Shown: piece by piece, positions 9,015 to 18,718 of the stretch
Position numbering within the stretch: the first letter of the stretch is position 1
Layout: the number at the start of each line of letters is the position of its first letter
Assembly (NCBI RefSeq): GCF_014218335.1
Contig: NZ_AP023367.1
Location: forward strand, 807,501 to 871,500
Direction: 5' to 3'
Source: Anaerocolumna cellulosilytica
Lineage (GTDB): Bacteria; Bacillota; Clostridia; Lachnospirales; Lachnospiraceae
Length of the DNA stretch: 64,000 bases
Translations under genes and position numbers: made by a program
The notes under the pieces: generated by a model
What the model was told of the DNA's origin: nothing
The model's input: only the letters and a program-made list of their open reading frames with translations
Database searches by the model: none

Positions 9015-11420
9015 ATGGAAACTAAGAAAGAGAATCAGGTTAAAATATCCGTACGTAATCTGGTGGAATTCATATTGCGTTCTGGTGATTTAGATAATAG
9101 AACAGGAGGAAGGCGAGAACTGGACGCCATGCAGGAAGGCAGCAGAATCCATCGCAAAATCCAAAAGCAAATGGGAGCTAATTACAGCGCGGAATTTCCA
9201 TTGAGTATTACCATTCCCATGGAGCGAAATAATCTTATCTTTGACTTAACAATAGAAGGTAGAGCAGATGGAGTTATCAGTAATCAGGAGGAAGGTCCCT
9301 CCATTATTATTGATGAAATAAAAGGTGTATATAAAGAACTGAGTCATATGGAAGAACCAGTGCCGGTTCACCTTGCACAGGTTAAATGCTACGCCTATAT
9401 ATACGCGAAACTATATGAACATGAACAGATAGGTGTCAGGTTGACTTATTGTAACCTAGAGACTGAGAATATCAAGTATTTTGAAGAGACTTTAATGTTT
9501 CGCAACCTGGAGCATTGGTTTAACAGTCTGGTAAAGGAATATGGCAAGTGGGCTGCCTGGCAGATAAGTTGGAGGAAAAAGAGGGATGCTAGTATTAAAA
9601 ATGTAGACTTTCCATTTTCTTACAGACCGGGACAAAAGGATTTGGTAACGAATGTATATAAGACTATCTTACGGGATAAAAGACTGTTTATAGAAGCACC
9701 TACCGGTGTGGGGAAAACAATTTCTACTGTTTTTCCGGCTGTTAAGGCAATGGGAGAAGGGTTGGCAAGTAAAATATTTTATTTAACTGCGAAAACTATA
9801 ACCCGTACGGTAGCAGAGGAAACTTATCATAAACTAATGGAGAGAGGTTTGCTATTAAAGTCTATCACTATAACAGCAAAAGATAAGATATGTATACTAG
9901 AAAAGCCGGATTGTAATCCAGCCGCTTGCCAAAGAGCTAAAGGTCATTATGACAGAGTAAATGAGGCAGTGTTTGATTTGCTCAATCAACAGGACGCTAT
10001 TTCCCGGGAACTTGTGCTTGCATGTGCTGCCAAACACGATGTTTGTCCCTTTGAAATGTGTCTGGATGTGACTTTGTGGGCAGATAGTATTATATGTGAT
10101 TACAATTATGCCTTTGATCCGAATGTTTATCTGCGCAGGTTTTTCCAAGGTGAGAAAAAGAACGATTATATATTTTTAATAGACGAAGCACATAATTTAG
10201 TTGATCGTGCAAGAGAAATGTACAGTGCAGTTTTATATAAGAAAGATTTTCTCACCGTAAAGAAACTGATAAGGGGTGGAAGTGCAGCCCTGGTAGATAG
10301 AACTGGGATAGGGAATAGTACTGCGCTGGTAAAAAGGCTAGAAGCTTGTAATGCTGACTTATTAAAATTAAAACGAGAGTGCGATAATTGTAGACAAGTT
10401 GAATCAATAACGGACTTGATATACCATCTTATGCGGCTCATGACGGAATATGAGGAGTATTTAACCGATTATAAGAGTACAGATGAAAAAGAAGAATTAC
10501 TTCAGCTGTATATGAATGTACGCCATTTTATGAATATATATGAATTATATAATGATAAGTATATAACCTATACGGATTATGACGAAGACGGAGCGTTCCG
10601 TATTAAACTGCTTTGTATGAATCCGGCAGATAATTTAAATACCTGTCTGGAGCGGGGAAAAAGTGCGATTTTCTTTTCCGCCACCTTGCTGCCCATTCAG
10701 TATTATAAAGAACAGTTAGCGGGAAGAGAGGAGGATTATGCGGTATATGCTCCATCTCCCTTTCATAAATCAAACCGAATTATTTTAATCGGAAGGGATG
10801 TTAGTACAAAGTATACCAGACGTAGTAAAAAAGAGTATGAAAAAATTCTTAATTATATCAAAAGCTTTACAGAGGCAAGAAAGGGAAATTATATGGTATT
10901 CTTTCCCTCTTATCAAATGCTGAATCAGGTGGCAGAGCTGGCAGAAGGAGCTATAGAAGGTCTGGTGGCACAAAAAATGAGTATGACTGAGATGGAAAAA
11001 GAAGAATTCTTGCAGGATTTTATAAAAGAGCCGGATACTACTCGAGTTGGTTTTTGCGTGATGGGTGGAATATTCAGTGAAGGTATTGATTTAAAAAATG
11101 ACCGGTTAATCGGCGCAGTTATTGTTGGTACCGGACTTCCTATGGTTTGCAATGAAAGAGAGTTGTTTAAAGAATACTATGATAACCGTAGCGGTAACGG
11201 CTTTGATTATGCATACCTTTATCAGGGAATGAATAAGGTACTACAATCTGCCGGAAGAGTAATACGAACGTTAGAAGATACGGGAGCTATCCTGCTCTTG
11301 GATGAACGGTTCTTGCAAAGGCAGTATTCAGACCTGTTTCCAAGAGAATGGTATCCGAATATTGTAGTAGATGCCACCTCAATGAGTGGTTATTTAAATG
11401 ATTTTTGGAGTGGGATATAA
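9015..11420 (+). CDS. XPD/DinG-type helicase with N-terminal PD-(D/E)XK nuclease
   Basis: An 801-residue fusion. Residues about 35-170 resemble a PD-(D/E)XK nuclease (GRADGV, then IIIDEIKG with the D-E-x-K core, then a helix with QVKCYAY). The superfamily 2 helicase core follows, with Walker A (APTGVGKT), a DEAH box (LIDEAHNL), and between them four spaced cysteines (around CILEKPDC, AACQRAKG, CPFEMC) expected to hold an iron-sulfur cluster, as in XPD and DinG. The C-terminal half carries FFSATLL, GIFSEGIDL and QSAGRVIR. Predicted role is 5'-3' DNA unwinding with optional cleavage during repair. The start has AAGGATAAGGATG upstream. Confidence 0.88.
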   Translation: METKKENQVKISVRNLVEFILRSGDLDNRTGGRRELDAMQEGSRIHRKIQKQMGANYSAEFPLSITIPMERNNLIFDLTIEGRADGVISNQEEGPSIIIDEIKGVYKELSHMEEPVPVHLAQVKCYAYIYAKLYEHEQIGVRLTYCNLETENIKYFEETLMFRNLEHWFNSLVKEYGKWAAWQISWRKKRDASIKNVDFPFSYRPGQKDLVTNVYKTILRDKRLFIEAPTGVGKTISTVFPAVKAMGEGLASKIFYLTAKTITRTVAEETYHKLMERGLLLKSITITAKDKICILEKPDCNPAACQRAKGHYDRVNEAVFDLLNQQDAISRELVLACAAKHDVCPFEMCLDVTLWADSIICDYNYAFDPNVYLRRFFQGEKKNDYIFLIDEAHNLVDRAREMYSAVLYKKDFLTVKKLIRGGSAALVDRTGIGNSTALVKRLEACNADLLKLKRECDNCRQVESITDLIYHLMRLMTEYEEYLTDYKSTDEKEELLQLYMNVRHFMNIYELYNDKYITYTDYDEDGAFRIKLLCMNPADNLNTCLERGKSAIFFSATLLPIQYYKEQLAGREEDYAVYAPSPFHKSNRIILIGRDVSTKYTRRSKKEYEKILNYIKSFTEARKGNYMVFFPSYQMLNQVAELAEGAIEGLVAQKMSMTEMEKEEFLQDFIKEPDTTRVGFCVMGGIFSEGIDLKNDRLIGAVIVGTGLPMVCNERELFKEYYDNRSGNGFDYAYLYQGMNKVLQSAGRVIRTLEDTGAILLLDERFLQRQYSDLFPREWYPNIVVDATSMSGYLNDFWSGI

Positions 11421-11463
11421 TATCTTCTTTAAAGTTTAGAAGATTAAATAGTTTTATACAGAG

Positions 11464-11512
11464 AAAGCTTCATACGTTCATTCGCCTATCGATTGAAAGT
11501 CATGAAGCTTTT
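11464..11512 (+). terminator. Terminator-like hairpin after the helicase
   Basis: AAAGCTTCAT (11464-11473) pairs with ATGAAGCTTT (11502-11511). Inside it TTCATTCG and CGATTGAA form a further 7 of 8 pairs. A short T run follows. A smaller hairpin, ATCTTCT/AGAAGAT, lies just before it near 11421-11443. Confidence 0.7.
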
Positions 11513-11570
11513 AATATGCTTGATAAGTTATCTGCATTACTTTAGCGTGTACACGTTTAAAGACAGACAA

Positions 11571-12449
11571 CTAAAAATGAAGAGTATTCCGATAAGAGGA
11601 ATACTGATTGCGGCGAGACAGAAAATCTTCATCCGCCACATGGTTATATGCTGTATTTAATAAATGATAAAGAATTCCACCCAAAAAGCCCCCGAGCAGA
11701 CCAAAAAGTATATCGTCAATATCGGCTTTACCAAGTAAAAAGATTCTTTGCAGAATTTCTGTAAGAACCGGAAGAAAGAGCAGAGCAAGGAATCTTATGA
11801 ATCGACTGCTTTTTCGCAATAGCAGGATAACATAGAAGCCGTAGGGAATGAAAAGACAAGAGGTATGAACCAGATAAGCACCAATAGCAGTTAATCCTGC
11901 TTTCTTATCTATATAAGCCTCAATAAGGGTTGCCAAAGTAAAAAAGGGGATAAAATTTATTGATTTGATATCTGTGAAGATTAAGAGGGCAGCCTTATTG
12001 CTAACAAATGAAAGAAAAACAAATGTGGCGGCATAAAATATCAAAAAAGTTATACTTGTACTGCGAAAAAAGGAATGAAAACCGCTGTATCTGCGTCCTT
12101 TTTCAAAAAGATTTTGAAGAATAGCGTAGAAAAAGGGCACAAACAGATGCAGTACTGGTAGGTATAAAAGTTCAGGCTGGAAGGTTAAAAAGGAGGTATG
12201 TTCCCCCAGAAAGCTAAGTAAGATGACGATGCTACAGAGTAGGACATTTAGCAGGGTATAACTAAAACATGATTCATAAGTTAGGGATTGCCTTAAGAAT
12301 ATATAAGAAAACATAAGACTGATAAGTATTCCAATACCAAAGCTTAACACGGAGGCGTGGAAAAAATACCAGACAGTAAACTGCATGGCAACGGTGAATA
12401 TACTTAATAAAATAATCAGGGTAGCAAATTGAAATGAACTTTTTTTCAC
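11571..12449 (-). CDS. VanZ-like multi-pass membrane protein
   Basis: A 292-residue protein with about eight hydrophobic segments. The C-terminal half has the VanZ pattern: INFIPFFTL, LFIPYGFYVILL, TEILQRIFLLGKADIDDILFGLLGG. VanZ-like proteins are widespread; the founding member confers low-level teicoplanin resistance by an unknown mechanism. The N-terminal 130 residues add four TM segments that are not part of the usual domain. It lies 44 nt downstream of the lipid kinase gene on the same strand and may be co-transcribed with it. Confidence 0.8.
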   Translation of the reverse strand: MKKSSFQFATLIILLSIFTVAMQFTVWYFFHASVLSFGIGILISLMFSYIFLRQSLTYESCFSYTLLNVLLCSIVILLSFLGEHTSFLTFQPELLYLPVLHLFVPFFYAILQNLFEKGRRYSGFHSFFRSTSITFLIFYAATFVFLSFVSNKAALLIFTDIKSINFIPFFTLATLIEAYIDKKAGLTAIGAYLVHTSCLFIPYGFYVILLLRKSSRFIRFLALLFLPVLTEILQRIFLLGKADIDDILFGLLGGFLGGILYHLLNTAYNHVADEDFLSRRNQYSSYRNTLHF

Positions 12450-12493
12450 TGGTGTACCTTCTTTCCAATAGGTGGTATCCTATGTGTTTTTTA

Positions 12494-13414
12494 TTAAATC
12501 ATGATTCGCAGGGTATTTGAAATACAGTCTAGGGAGATGTATTTAAAAGCACCAGGGCATTCTCCGTCACTATGGAGATAAGCAGGTGAGTGCAGCTTTA
12601 TGTCAAGATTCTTACAGTTAAAGGTTTCTATACCTTGAAATCGAGTATGTTTACCGAATAGTATTGTAGGCATAAGGATAAGAGTCTTTAATTTTGGAAT
12701 ATCATGTACCAGACATACGGAGAGCTTACCATCAAAAGGATTGGCAGCAGGTGCAATCATCATGCCTCCGCCTTCATATTTGTGGTTCATGCTTGTAATC
12801 ATCAATACCTGCTTATATTTTGTGGCAGGACCTTTATCAACAGATATTTCAGCCGTTATGAAGGGACAGGTCAGTAATTGTTTTAGAGCAATAATAATAT
12901 AGGTTAATTTACCAAGACCGTATCTATTTAAAAACTTTTTAATACCAGAACGAAAGGTCTCTTCACAGATAGAAGCATCAAAGCCTATACCACTGCTGAC
13001 AATAAATTTACCTTCATAACCTTCAGCCGTTTTTAACTGTCCTATGTCAATATACCGAAACCGGGAAGGCTTTAAAATGGTTTCCAGATTCAAAAGAGGG
13101 TCCTTGGGAAGTTTTAAGCTGCGTCCCAAATCATTGCTGGAACCGGAAGGAATATAGCCTAATATTACCTGTTCAAAGTTCGTTATACCGTTTATTACCT
13201 CGTTCACGGTTCCGTCACCACCAACTACAATCAGTTTTAGTATTCCGGATAAATTATTGCATAAATCTCTTGTTATTTCTGAAGCGTGATGAGGATATCT
13301 GGTTATGGTGTATTCATAGGTAAGCTTTCGGTTATCCAGTTCTTTCTTAATAAGTTCCCAAATTTTCCGGCCTTTACCGGACTGGGATTTCGGATTAATA
13401 ATAAAATGATACAT
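12494..13414 (-). CDS. Diacylglycerol kinase-family lipid kinase (YegS/DgkB-like)
   Basis: A 306-residue soluble lipid kinase. The N-terminus has the family start (FIINPKSQSGKG), and the nucleotide-binding signature VVGGDGTVNEV lies near residues 62-72, followed by GYIPSGSSNDLGRSL. The C-terminal lobe has the usual GKFIVSSGIGFDA and PFDGKLSVCLVHDI segments. The family phosphorylates diacylglycerol or related lipids at the membrane; the particular lipid is not evident. Length is normal. Confidence 0.92.
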   Translation of the reverse strand: MYHFIINPKSQSGKGRKIWELIKKELDNRKLTYEYTITRYPHHASEITRDLCNNLSGILKLIVVGGDGTVNEVINGITNFEQVILGYIPSGSSNDLGRSLKLPKDPLLNLETILKPSRFRYIDIGQLKTAEGYEGKFIVSSGIGFDASICEETFRSGIKKFLNRYGLGKLTYIIIALKQLLTCPFITAEISVDKGPATKYKQVLMITSMNHKYEGGGMMIAPAANPFDGKLSVCLVHDIPKLKTLILMPTILFGKHTRFQGIETFNCKNLDIKLHSPAYLHSDGECPGAFKYISLDCISNTLRIMI

Positions 13415-13561
13415 TTATGGTTAACTCCTAATGAGGGGGTATAATTGATTTGTATATCTATGTAAATTTTATATGATGTTGCCAGTAAAGTCAATGGAGG
13501 ATTGAAGAACCTTCTTGTTGATTCTTATGAAGATTTATTAAAATGCATAAATAATTCATGA

Positions 13562-13621
13562 CATACTGCAGGAGCAGCATATGACAATTGTAACTTGTTA
13601 ATGCAACCTGACTCCTGTATG
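13562..13621 (+). repeat. Imperfect hairpin before the liaF-like operon
   Basis: CATAC-TGC-AGGAG (13562-13574) can pair with CTCCTGTATG (13612-13621), leaving TGC bulged. It could be part of the operon's 5' leader or a regulator site. No T tract supports a terminator on the + strand. Confidence 0.4.
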
Positions 13622-13704
13622 ATAAATACATAAGATAAAGCAATCACTACTCAGACGATAATGTTTGATTAAATTGTAAAACAAGTAAAGTGGGAGGAAT
13701 TATT

Positions 13705-14385
13705 ATGAGATTAAAAACTTCAAACCTATTATGGGGAGCTTTCTTTATCCTTATAGGTGTCGGCTTTGCCGGTAACGCATTTTCTTTATGGGATTTTAAC
13801 TTATTCTTTAGTGGCTGGTGGACATTATTCATTATTGTACCCTGTATAATAAGTCTTGTTCAGAATGGATTTCGTACGGGCAACATCATTGGTTTAGCAA
13901 TTGGTGTTATGTTGTTACTTTCCAGTCAGGGCCTTATTGATTCTGCTGTTTTGGGAAAATTAATTGTACCGTTTATATTCGTTTTGATTGGTTTAAGCTT
14001 GATATTTAAAAACCTGTTTCAAAGTGATAAAGGTATCCACTCTAACATTAATTACCAGGGTGGCAGCAGCGAATATTCCGCAATTTTTGGTGGAAATACT
14101 TATGTGGTGTCTGGAGAAAAATTTTTAGGTACTACTATGAATGCAATCTTTGGAGGAGTTGATTTAAATCTTAGGGATGCAATCATTGATGAGGATATAT
14201 TAATTAATGCTACTGCAATCTTTGGAGGAATTGATATCCTTGTTCCTGACAATGTAAAAGTAAAGGTTTCTAATGTACCGATTTTTGGAGGAGTAGATAA
14301 TAAAGCGGGTCGTAATACAGATCCCAATGCACCAACAATCTATATTAACTCCACTTGTATGTTTGGGGGGATTGATATTAAATGA
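13705..14385 (+). CDS. LiaF-like membrane protein (cell-wall-active antibiotic response)
   Basis: About 226 residues from start 13705, which has GGGAGG upstream and begins MRLKTSNLLWG. Three to four TM segments fill residues 1-105 (DUF5668/LiaF-N type). The C-terminal half carries four copies of an (A/P/M)IFGG(V/I)D beta motif, typical of the LiaF C-terminal domain (DUF2154). LiaF-type proteins modulate cell-envelope-stress sensing. The stop overlaps the next start by 4 nt (ATGA), indicating translational coupling with the DUF4097 gene. No LiaRS-like two-component genes are adjacent. Confidence 0.85.
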   Translation: MRLKTSNLLWGAFFILIGVGFAGNAFSLWDFNLFFSGWWTLFIIVPCIISLVQNGFRTGNIIGLAIGVMLLLSSQGLIDSAVLGKLIVPFIFVLIGLSLIFKNLFQSDKGIHSNINYQGGSSEYSAIFGGNTYVVSGEKFLGTTMNAIFGGVDLNLRDAIIDEDILINATAIFGGIDILVPDNVKVKVSNVPIFGGVDNKAGRNTDPNAPTIYINSTCMFGGIDIK

Positions 14386-15221
14386 ATGAATTTCAAAAAG
14401 TAATAAAATATTGTGCAATGGCTTTTGCCATATTTTTAACAGTAACCATCATTGGGGGTATTGCTGCAGGAATCATAAGTGTAACCGGTGCTATATCCAC
14501 AAGAACTTCTACAGAGACGATTGATTACGATGAAAATTTTGAGGCAGTAAAGAGTCTGTATGTGGAAAATGGCGTTGGAAACTTCACAGTAAAGGCAGGT
14601 ACCGGCACTACAGTTCAGGTAGTAGCTGAGAATGTATCAGAAGATTTTACTGTTGATAAAAATTTTTCCGGTGAGCTAAAAATTAAGAGCAAGTTTAATT
14701 TCTGGAATTTTCTAGGCGGAAAAAATGCCTTTAATAACAATTCAAAAATTACGGTTTATCTACCGGAGGGTTTTGAGGCTGACCGTGTAAAAATAGAAGC
14801 CGGAGCCGGAAATGTAAACATTGAAGAGTTAGACACGCAGAGGTTGGAAATTGAAGCCGGAGCCGGAGATATAAACGGTTTAGGGATTATTGCCGGAAAG
14901 GTTAGCCTGGACGGTGGTGTAGGCGAAATAACGTTAGAAGATGTAGACCTATCGGATGTAGATATGGATGCAGGGGTAGGAAATATCTCAATCGAGGGGT
15001 ATTTAAGAGGCGAAAGTGAAATTAATGCCGGCATTGGTAATGTATCCTTAGATATTTATGGTTCTTCTGATGATTATAATATAAAAGTAGATAAAGGACT
15101 TGGAAATGTTACCATTAATGGACAGAACCATTCAAGCCTCAATTGGAATAACAGAACTGCCAAAAATTCTCTGGATATAGACGGTGGCGTAGGTAATATT
15201 GACATTTCTTTTAAAGAATAA
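14382..15221 (+). CDS. DUF4097-type putative adhesin, membrane-anchored
   Basis: A 279-residue protein with one N-terminal TM segment (about residues 10-36) and an external right-handed beta repeat domain. The repeats contain recurring G(A/V)GN(V/I) or GAGDI units (for example KIEAGAGNVNI, EIEAGAGDI, DGGVGEI, DAGVGNI). This fits the DUF4097 putative adhesin/LiaI-LiaF-like family, often encoded with LiaF-like genes in Firmicutes. Probably an envelope protein; function not established. Confidence 0.85.
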   Translation: MNEFQKVIKYCAMAFAIFLTVTIIGGIAAGIISVTGAISTRTSTETIDYDENFEAVKSLYVENGVGNFTVKAGTGTTVQVVAENVSEDFTVDKNFSGELKIKSKFNFWNFLGGKNAFNNNSKITVYLPEGFEADRVKIEAGAGNVNIEELDTQRLEIEAGAGDINGLGIIAGKVSLDGGVGEITLEDVDLSDVDMDAGVGNISIEGYLRGESEINAGIGNVSLDIYGSSDDYNIKVDKGLGNVTINGQNHSSLNWNNRTAKNSLDIDGGVGNIDISFKE

Positions 15222-15238
15222 CTAAAAAGATACTTTTT

Positions 15239-15272
15239 AAACCGCTTCATGTATAGCATGCAGCGGTTTTTT
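15239..15272 (+). terminator. Intrinsic terminator after the DUF4097 gene
   Basis: AAACCGCT (15239-15246) and AGCGGTTT (15262-15269) enclose a further CATG/CATG pair, and the T tract continues to 15272. A classic intrinsic terminator that ends the liaF-like/DUF4097 operon. Confidence 0.88.
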
Positions 15273-15652
15273 ATATGGAGACTGTATATATATCATACTT
15301 TATTGAATAATTTCTGCCGGTTTGGAATACCCTTTGTGAGAACTGGAAATAAATATATATAAAATGAAAAATGCTTGCTATCAAAAGGAAAGCTCGGGAA
15401 TCAAGTTAAAAAGCGTAGAATGAGGGTGTAAATAAAAGGTTTGCATCTATGTTTAAATGGAAACACTTGCTATCTTTAACATGACATTTTCTTATTATTA
15501 TGATATAATAATCAGATAGTTGGTTGTTATACATAATATGGGTTATACCATCCTGTTGAATCGGTTAAGCACTTATTTCATAGATTGTTTCCTATAGGTG
15601 TAAATAAAAGTTAGAATGATTGAAAAGTATCCAAATTAAAAGGAGGTACAAT
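15273..15652 (+). promoter_or_regulatory. Leader region of the M16C peptidase gene
   Basis: Apart from a plausible -10 (TATAAT in GATATAATAATC near 15501-15512) I see no strong element. A 14-nt direct repeat, GGTGTAAATAAAAG, occurs at 15425-15438 and 15597-15610. A small palindrome, ATGGGTTATACCAT, lies near 15538-15551. The ribosome binding site AAAGGAGG is at 15640-15647. Confidence 0.4.
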
Positions 15653-18601
15653 ATGTCAAGAAATTTAAAAAGCAGCAAAGAGTTAGGTATCCTTTCCGGT
15701 TATGAACTAATATCAGAAGAAGAACTTCAGGATATAAACAGTTTAGGTTTACTGTTTAAGCATACAAAAACAGGTGCCAGAGTAGCAGTGGTATCCAATG
15801 ATGATAATAACAAGGTGTTTTCTATCGGTTTTCGAACACCGCCCATTAACAGTACCGGGGTGCCTCACATTGTTGAACACACCGTACTTTGCGGTTCCAG
15901 AGATTTTCCTGCAAAAGACCCTTTTATCGAACTAGCCAAAGGTTCTTTAAATACCTTTTTAAATGCGATGACTTATCCGGACAAAACAATATATCCGGTT
16001 GCAAGTTGTAATGACCAGGATTTTCAGAATCTGGTTCATGTATATATGGATGCAGTATTCTATCCCAATATATATAAAAAAGAGGAAATCTTTAAGCAGG
16101 AAGGCTGGCATTATGAACTGGAAAGTGAAGATGCAGAATTAAAATACAATGGTGTTGTATACAATGAAATGAAGGGTGCATTTTCATCACCGGAACAACA
16201 ATTATTCCGAACCATTCAAAATGCATTATTTCCGGATACGGCTTATGGTGTGGAATCCGGTGGTGACCCAGAGTTTATACCGGATTTATCTTACGAGGAA
16301 TTTCTTGATTTCCATAAAAAATATTATCATCCCTCCAACAGTTATATCTATCTATATGGTGATATGAATGTAAAGGAAAAACTAGAATGGCTTGACCAGG
16401 CTTATTTAAATGATTTTAGTGACGACCCTGTGGATTCTGAGATACAGTTTCAGCAGCCGTTTCATGAGGTAAAGGATATAGAGGTGCCTTATCCTTTAAG
16501 TGAAAATGATACTAGCAAAAATAATACTTATCTAAGCTATAATCTTATTATAGGAACCAGTCTTGACAGGGATTTGTGTATGGCATTTCAGGTGTTAGAA
16601 TACGTATTATTGTCTGCACCGGGCGCACCGTTAAAACAAGCTTTAATCGATGCAGGTATTGGTAAAGATATTATCAGTAGTTTTGATGCAGATATTTATC
16701 AACCTACCTTTTCTATTATAACCAAGAATGCAGAAAAGGAACAAAAAGAGCAATTTGCCGGGCTGATTCGTTCTACTTTGGAGAAACTGGTTAAGGAAGG
16801 TCTGGATGAAAAATCGCTAAAAGCTGCTATCAACTATTATGAATTTAAGTATAGAGAAGCTGATTACGGTCAATTCCCTAAAGGTCTAATGTATGGAATT
16901 CAGATGCTCTCTACCTGGCTATATGATGACAATAAACCATTTCTGAAAATGAATGCGAACCGTTTATTTGAAACACTAAAGGCTAAAATTAATTCAGATT
17001 ATTATACCAAATTAATTGAGCAATATTTGCTAAATAATAACCATGTAGTTCTGGTAACACTTATTCCGGAAGCAGGGCTAAATGCCAAGAGAGAAGATAA
17101 ATTAAAAGAAAAGCTGGCAGCATATAAAGCAGGGCTTTCCAAAGAAGAAATACAGAAGTTGATAGAGGATACCAGACTCTTAAAAGAATATCAGGAAGAG
17201 CCTTCTACCAAAGAAGATTTAGAAAAGATTCCTTTATTAGACAGAGAGGACATTGATAAGAATGCACAGCCTTTGTATAACAAAGAGGTTATGATTGATG
17301 GCTTCCCAATTGTTCATCATAATGTATTTACTAATGGCATTGCTTATATGAAATTAATCTTTTCTTTAGATCAAATTCCCAAAGAATTGACTCCTTATAT
17401 TGGTCTGTTATCTACAGTATTAGGTTATATTGATACAGAACATTACAGCTTTTTGGAACTGTCCAATGAAATCAATATTCATACCGGAGGAATCAGTACG
17501 GATGTGGCATGCTTTGGTAAAAAAGGAAAACCAGGTGAATATCTGCCCACATTACAAGTGGATGTTAAGGTTCTATATGATGAAATGGACTATGCCTTTG
17601 ATTTGTTAAAGGAAATTATCAGTTTTACTAAGTTAAGAGATGAAAAACGTCTCTTGGAGATAATCTCTGAGGTGAAATCCAGATTACAGATGCATATTAT
17701 GTCAGCAGGCCATTCGGTGGCAGTGGACAGAGCTATGTCTTATTTTTCAGAAGCCAGCAGATTTAATGAAGAGACTAAGGGGATTGCATACTTTAAATTT
17801 ATCGAACGGCTGGAAGAGGATTTTTCCAATCAGGCAGGGGATTTGATTGAGAAACTTCAATTACTGATGAACTATATTTTCCGTAGAGAAAATATAAGTG
17901 TAAGTTTTACTTCCGGAGAAGATGGGCTGGCAACTTTAAACGGCAGACTTTTGCCGTTTGTTGAACAGTTAAAAACGGATGCAGTGGAACAGACAGACGA
18001 ACATTTTGATTTAGTTTGTGCGAATGAAGGTTTTAAGACCTCCGGTCAGGTTCAATATGTTGCCAGAACCGGTAATTTTATAGAGGCTGGTTATGAATAT
18101 ACAGGTGCGTTAGAAGTGCTAAAGACAATATTAGGCTACGATTATCTATGGAACAATATCCGTGTTAAAGGCGGGGCTTACGGTTGTATGTGCGGTTTTT
18201 CCTATATCAGTGGTAACGGATATTTTACATCCTATCGTGACCCGAATGTAAAAGAAACAAATGAGGTATATGAAAAGGCAGCAGAGTTTGTTAAAAACTT
18301 TACTGTAGATGAAAGAGATATGACTAAGTACATTATAGGTACAATTAGTGGTCTTGATACGCCTCGTACACCACGCACAAAGGGTGTTGTATCTATGGGA
18401 GCATATCTATCCGGTACCACACAGGAAGATTTACAGAAACAAAGAGATGAAATATTGAATGTAACAGTAGAGGACGTCAGAAAACTTTCAGATATTGTGA
18501 AAGCCATTGTAGATGCAGGAAACCTTTGTGTCATCGGTAATGAGAATAAAATTGAGCAAAATAAGGATATGTTTAAAGAAGTAAAAACCTTATTAAAGTA
18601 G
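15653..18601 (+). CDS. M16C zinc peptidase (PreP/falcilysin-like)
   Basis: A 982-residue single-chain inverzincin. The inverted zinc motif HxxEH is at residues 72-76 (HIVEH), with the distal Glu expected in YNEMKGAFSSPE. The M16C_associated linker domain and an inactive C-terminal M16 half follow, with GGAYGCMCGFSY late in the protein, giving the usual full length. Bacterial members degrade peptides in the cytosol; PreP in organelles degrades presequences. Start 15653 is chosen because AAAGGAGG lies 5 nt upstream; an earlier in-frame start at 15620 lacks one. It is followed by era on the same strand. Confidence 0.93.
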   Translation: MSRNLKSSKELGILSGYELISEEELQDINSLGLLFKHTKTGARVAVVSNDDNNKVFSIGFRTPPINSTGVPHIVEHTVLCGSRDFPAKDPFIELAKGSLNTFLNAMTYPDKTIYPVASCNDQDFQNLVHVYMDAVFYPNIYKKEEIFKQEGWHYELESEDAELKYNGVVYNEMKGAFSSPEQQLFRTIQNALFPDTAYGVESGGDPEFIPDLSYEEFLDFHKKYYHPSNSYIYLYGDMNVKEKLEWLDQAYLNDFSDDPVDSEIQFQQPFHEVKDIEVPYPLSENDTSKNNTYLSYNLIIGTSLDRDLCMAFQVLEYVLLSAPGAPLKQALIDAGIGKDIISSFDADIYQPTFSIITKNAEKEQKEQFAGLIRSTLEKLVKEGLDEKSLKAAINYYEFKYREADYGQFPKGLMYGIQMLSTWLYDDNKPFLKMNANRLFETLKAKINSDYYTKLIEQYLLNNNHVVLVTLIPEAGLNAKREDKLKEKLAAYKAGLSKEEIQKLIEDTRLLKEYQEEPSTKEDLEKIPLLDREDIDKNAQPLYNKEVMIDGFPIVHHNVFTNGIAYMKLIFSLDQIPKELTPYIGLLSTVLGYIDTEHYSFLELSNEINIHTGGISTDVACFGKKGKPGEYLPTLQVDVKVLYDEMDYAFDLLKEIISFTKLRDEKRLLEIISEVKSRLQMHIMSAGHSVAVDRAMSYFSEASRFNEETKGIAYFKFIERLEEDFSNQAGDLIEKLQLLMNYIFRRENISVSFTSGEDGLATLNGRLLPFVEQLKTDAVEQTDEHFDLVCANEGFKTSGQVQYVARTGNFIEAGYEYTGALEVLKTILGYDYLWNNIRVKGGAYGCMCGFSYISGNGYFTSYRDPNVKETNEVYEKAAEFVKNFTVDERDMTKYIIGTISGLDTPRTPRTKGVVSMGAYLSGTTQEDLQKQRDEILNVTVEDVRKLSDIVKAIVDAGNLCVIGNENKIEQNKDMFKEVKTLLK

Positions 18602-18636
18602 ACCAATTACACACGAAGTTCATATTTAAATGCAAC

Positions 18637-18660
18637 GGGTGAAAATACTTTTTTTCACCC
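18637..18660 (+). terminator. Hairpin between M16C gene and era
   Basis: GGGTGAAA (18637-18644) pairs with TTTCACCC (18653-18660) around an A/T loop containing T residues. There is no T tract after the stem, so it may be a weak terminator or an mRNA 3' stabiliser. Confidence 0.5.
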
Positions 18661-18718
18661 TGATACTAAGGTTTCCAGCAGAAAAAGATTCGGATATACA
18701 GAAAAGAGGATATAGTTA

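Noticed and set aside
15425-15610. The GGTGTAAATAAAAG repeats as further copies of the leader RNA
   Set aside because: Only the tail-like GGTGTAA is similar. Neither P1, the GCCAC/GTGGC pair nor a P3 hairpin could be found upstream.
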